Positions 61,718 through 64,000 of a stretch of 64,000 nucleotides of DNA are shown here, one piece after another (the first letter of the stretch is position 1; every line of letters starts with the position of its first letter). This DNA is from Roseobacter denitrificans OCh 114. GTDB taxonomy: Bacteria; Pseudomonadota; Alphaproteobacteria; Rhodobacterales; Rhodobacteraceae. Both the position numbers and the translations under genes were made by a program. The stretch is from positions 829,001-893,000 of the forward strand of contig NC_008209.1 in the NCBI RefSeq assembly GCF_000014045.1, given 5' to 3'. The notes under the pieces were generated by a model. The model searched no databases. It was not told where the DNA came from and saw only the letters and a list, made by a program, of their open reading frames with translations.

Positions 61718-62934
61718 CAGCCCAGACCTCCCACGGCGACCGGTGGGCCGAGCCTGCGGTCGAACTCCTGTATCTCGTCGGGGGTGAAGACCTCTTCGAT
61801 CGGGGTCAGCCCGTCGTAGCGCCCGGTCAGCCCCGCATCCTGATGTACCTCGCGCGCCACGTCCCAGCGGCGTTCATCACGGGCCACTTTGGCGGCTTGC
61901 GCGCGGCCCGTGTCCGTGGGCACGCCGTCGGCGCGGATCAGCCCATCCTTGGCCAGCAGGCGCAGGGTATAGGGTTCGCGGATCGGTTCCTGCCGGGACA
62001 GCGACAAAAGCCCCTGACGGCGGTGCACGCGGCGCTGGAAGCGGCGATGCCGGATGACGGCGGCGGCCACCCCGCGCACGGGCGCAAAAATCAGGGAAAA
62101 GACGAAAACGCTGGCCGCCGTCAGCACGATCAGCGGGCCTGTGGGCATCGCCGGGGCTGACGCAGACAATGCCGCGCCCACATAGCCCGATACCCCGCCC
62201 ACGGCCCCTGCGATCCAGATGACACGGCCACTGCGTTCGGTCCAGAACCGCGCGGTGACAGGGGGGATGATCAGCATTGCCACGATCAGGATAAGACCGA
62301 CCAGTTTCAGCCCGATCACCGTCACGGCCATGACCAGACCCATCATCAGAAGGTCGATCCGGCGCACGTCATAACCCATGGCAGCCGCGTATTCCGCATC
62401 AAAAGCCACCAGCGTCATGGGGCGGCGCATGAGCCATGTGGCGAAGACCGCGAGCGAGCCACCGAGCGCGATGATTACCGCATCCTGATAAAGCATGCCC
62501 GCAGTGGACCCCAGCAGGAACCCTTCCAGCCCGGCCTGTCGTCCGGCACTCATGGTCTGAACAATGGTGAGCAACACGATGCCAAACCCAAAGAACACGC
62601 CCAGAACGGCGCCGATGGCGGCATCCTCCGCCAGCCGGGTGCGCCGCACGATCCACTCGATCAAAACTAGGCCGATGGTCGCCGTGATGGCGGAACCGAT
62701 CAGAAGGCCAATCAGGCTGCGCCCGTCACCGCCCAAGGCAACCATGACGATAAAGGCCAGTGCGACACCGGGCAGGGTCGCATGGGCCGTGGCATCCGAG
62801 ACCAACGCGCGCTTGCGCAGAAAAAGGAATGTGCCAGACGCCCCGGCGGCGAACCCCAAAAGGGTCGCGCCAATTGCAACCAGGGCAGCATTATACCCCG
62901 CGTTCAGCAGCAGGGCATCGAGCAGGGGTGTCAC
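61717..62934 (-). CDS. Metal ABC transporter permease 1 (TroC/MntC type) with fused C-terminal DtxR-like domain
   Basis: A 405-residue protein: ABC-3 permease (about residues 1-285; [46 protein letters not shown]) followed by a ~115-residue soluble cytoplasmic extension. That tail has a winged-helix look ([21 protein letters not shown]...[18 protein letters not shown]), recalling the DNA-binding domain of DtxR/MntR repressors; such fusions occur in TroC-like permeases. GTG start overlaps the ATPase stop (GTGA at 62931). Confidence 0.87.
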   Translation of the reverse strand: MTPLLDALLLNAGYNAALVAIGATLLGFAAGASGTFLFLRKRALVSDATAHATLPGVALAFIVMVALGGDGRSLIGLLIGSAITATIGLVLIEWIVRRTRLAEDAAIGAVLGVFFGFGIVLLTIVQTMSAGRQAGLEGFLLGSTAGMLYQDAVIIALGGSLAVFATWLMRRPMTLVAFDAEYAAAMGYDVRRIDLLMMGLVMAVTVIGLKLVGLILIVAMLIIPPVTARFWTERSGRVIWIAGAVGGVSGYVGAALSASAPAMPTGPLIVLTAASVFVFSLIFAPVRGVAAAVIRHRRFQRRVHRRQGLLSLSRQEPIREPYTLRLLAKDGLIRADGVPTDTGRAQAAKVARDERRWDVAREVHQDAGLTGRYDGLTPIEEVFTPDEIQEFDRRLGPPVAVGGLG

Positions 62935-63746
62935 GACGCGACCCCTGCCAGTTCCGCCATATGCGTGGCTGCCAGACGCCCGCCATAGGCGGCGCTGAGG
63001 TTCTCCGGAGTGAAGGTCGTCGCCACGGGCCCCTCGGCGATGCGGCGCACATTGATCAGAAACACATGGTCGAAATAGTCGGCCACGGTGGAGAGATCGT
63101 GATGCACAGCGACCACGGCTTTACCTTCGGCCTTAAGCAGTTTCAGCACGTCGATGATGGCGCGTTCGGTGGCGGCATCCACGCCTGCAAAGGGTTCATC
63201 CAGCAGGTAGAGGTCGGCATCCTGCGCCAAAGCGCGCGCAAGGAACACGCGTTGTTGCTGGCCGCCGGACAATTGGCCGATCTGGCGGTGGGCGAAATCA
63301 GCCATGCCGACCCGATCAAGGCACTCGCGTGCCTGCGCTGTCATCGCGCCGGACAAGCGACCAAGGAGCCCGACCTTGCGATAAAGGCCCATCTGCACAA
63401 CGTCGATCACCGTGGTGGGAAAATCCCAATCCACGCTGGCGCGTTGTGGAACATAGGCAATGCGGTCACGGGCTTGTTCGACAGGTGTGCCAAAGATCGA
63501 TACCTCGCCTGACAGGCGCGGGATGACGCCAAGCGCGGCCTTGAGCAACGTGGATTTACCCGCGCCGTTGGGACCGATGATCGCGGTCATCGCTTGAGCC
63601 GGGAAGTCGGCATCCACCGAGAAGATCGCTGGTTTTTCACCGTAAGAGACGGTCAGCCCCCGCACGGCAAGGGGGCTTTCCGGTGCACGTGTGGATGCGG
63701 GTGCGGCCCGGCCGCCCGTTGTTGCCAGTGTTGCAGCAGTATGCAT
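62931..63746 (-). CDS. Metal ABC transporter ATPase (TroB/MntB type)
   Basis: A 271-residue cytoplasmic ATPase: Walker [10 protein letters not shown], signature [16 protein letters not shown], Walker [13 protein letters not shown], switch [11 protein letters not shown]. The segment [22 protein letters not shown] is characteristic of the Mn/Zn/Fe importers. I took the ATG at 63746 (GAGGG upstream); a TTG at 63764 would overlap the binding-protein stop. Third member of the transporter operon. Confidence 0.9.
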   Translation of the reverse strand: MHTAATLATTGGRAAPASTRAPESPLAVRGLTVSYGEKPAIFSVDADFPAQAMTAIIGPNGAGKSTLLKAALGVIPRLSGEVSIFGTPVEQARDRIAYVPQRASVDWDFPTTVIDVVQMGLYRKVGLLGRLSGAMTAQARECLDRVGMADFAHRQIGQLSGGQQQRVFLARALAQDADLYLLDEPFAGVDAATERAIIDVLKLLKAEGKAVVAVHHDLSTVADYFDHVFLINVRRIAEGPVATTFTPENLSAAYGGRLAATHMAELAGVAS

Positions 63747-63760
63747 CGTCAAGGGGGCCC

Positions 63761-64000
63761 TCAATTCAACAGTTCCGACATGCCGCGTTCGGGTGCGTCG
63801 CCGCCCAAGGCGCGGGAAATCACGGTCGCATTGTGGTCGATCATGCCGAGGTACGTGCCCTCATATGTGCCTGCCGCGCCCATGGCGTCGGAAAACAGCG
63901 TGCCGCCAATGGTTACTTCGTGGCCTTCAGCGGCAGCGCCTTCGATCAGGGCGCGAATGTTGCGATCCGAGACGGAGCTTTCAACAAAGACCGCCCGAAT
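63761..64000 (-). CDS. Metal ABC transporter substrate-binding protein (TroA/MntA type), cut by the window end
   Basis: Only the last 79 residues are inside the window. They read [20 protein letters not shown], then [19 protein letters not shown], which is the C-terminal part of cluster A-I metal receptors, where Asp/Ser residues complete the metal site and the final helix is amphipathic. It is first in the transporter operon and its regulatory region lies outside the window. Confidence 0.85.
   Translation of the reverse strand: MRAVFVESSVSDRNIRALIEGAAAEGHEVTIGGTLFSDAMGAAGTYEGTYLGMIDHNATVISRALGGDAPERGMSELLN

Overview
The window reads like a chromosomal segment of a marine alphaproteobacterium of the Roseobacter group (Rhodobacteraceae/Roseobacteraceae). 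The reasons are the GC-rich ATGA-overlapped operons, an Irr-type iron control element, HemP and DUF1289 proteins, and a lanthanide-type methanol dehydrogenase island of the kind known from roseobacters and Paracoccus. Species cannot be fixed from the sequence. No rRNA, tRNA, CRISPR array, insertion sequence or prophage was recognised.

Region 1 (1-7706): end of a nitrilase-family hydrolase, a VOC-fold protein, a GntR/FCD regulator transcribed away from a Liv-type ABC transporter operon (SBP, two permeases, two ATPases) and an Asp/Glu/hydantoin racemase. Together they suggest uptake and breakdown of an amide, hydantoin or amino-acid-like compound. Two perfect 12-bp palindromes between regulator and operon are probable operators. 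Region 2 (8137-15505): a catalase-like haem protein, then a ribose-type sugar ABC transporter with an SMP-30/gluconolactonase. Region 3 (15513-19956): a 1,093-residue RTX repeat protein and a DUF2927-like exported protein.

Region 4 (20044-48642) is the core: an island for periplasmic methanol (or other alcohol) oxidation by a lanthanide-dependent quinoprotein. It holds a MoxR/DUF58/VWA/TPR/BatD operon (mxaRSCKL-like), a response regulator - FIST sensor - hybrid histidine kinase module, glutathione-dependent formaldehyde dehydrogenase and S-formylglutathione hydrolase, a class I cytochrome c, xoxF, xoxG, xoxJ, and many quinoprotein-associated proteins of unknown role: two SoxYZ-like carriers, a metallo-beta-lactamase-fold relay hydrolase, a CxxxCW rhodanese-like protein, two beta-propellers, an MxaD-like protein, a DUF3280-like protein and an orphan SBP. 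It ends with a small acidic PepSY-like protein and an SsuABC-like transporter. XoxF carries the extra Asp (D320) diagnostic of rare-earth binding. PQQ synthesis genes, mxaF, a TonB receptor and a lanmodulin-like EF-hand protein were not seen in this window.

Region 5 (48733-58753) is an iron island: DUF1513 / imelysin / di-haem oxidoreductase, Dps behind a perfect Irr-box palindrome, a DUF1289 protein, a second imelysin, hemP with a previously uncounted 50-codon gene overlapping its start, and an FbpB permease and FbpA binding protein facing each other, with similar putative iron operators upstream. Region 6 (58949-64000): a Cys-tagged permease divergent from a MerR regulator with a textbook 19-bp-spacer promoter, then a manganese/zinc/iron ABC transporter of the Tro/Mnt/Sit type whose binding-protein gene runs off the window.
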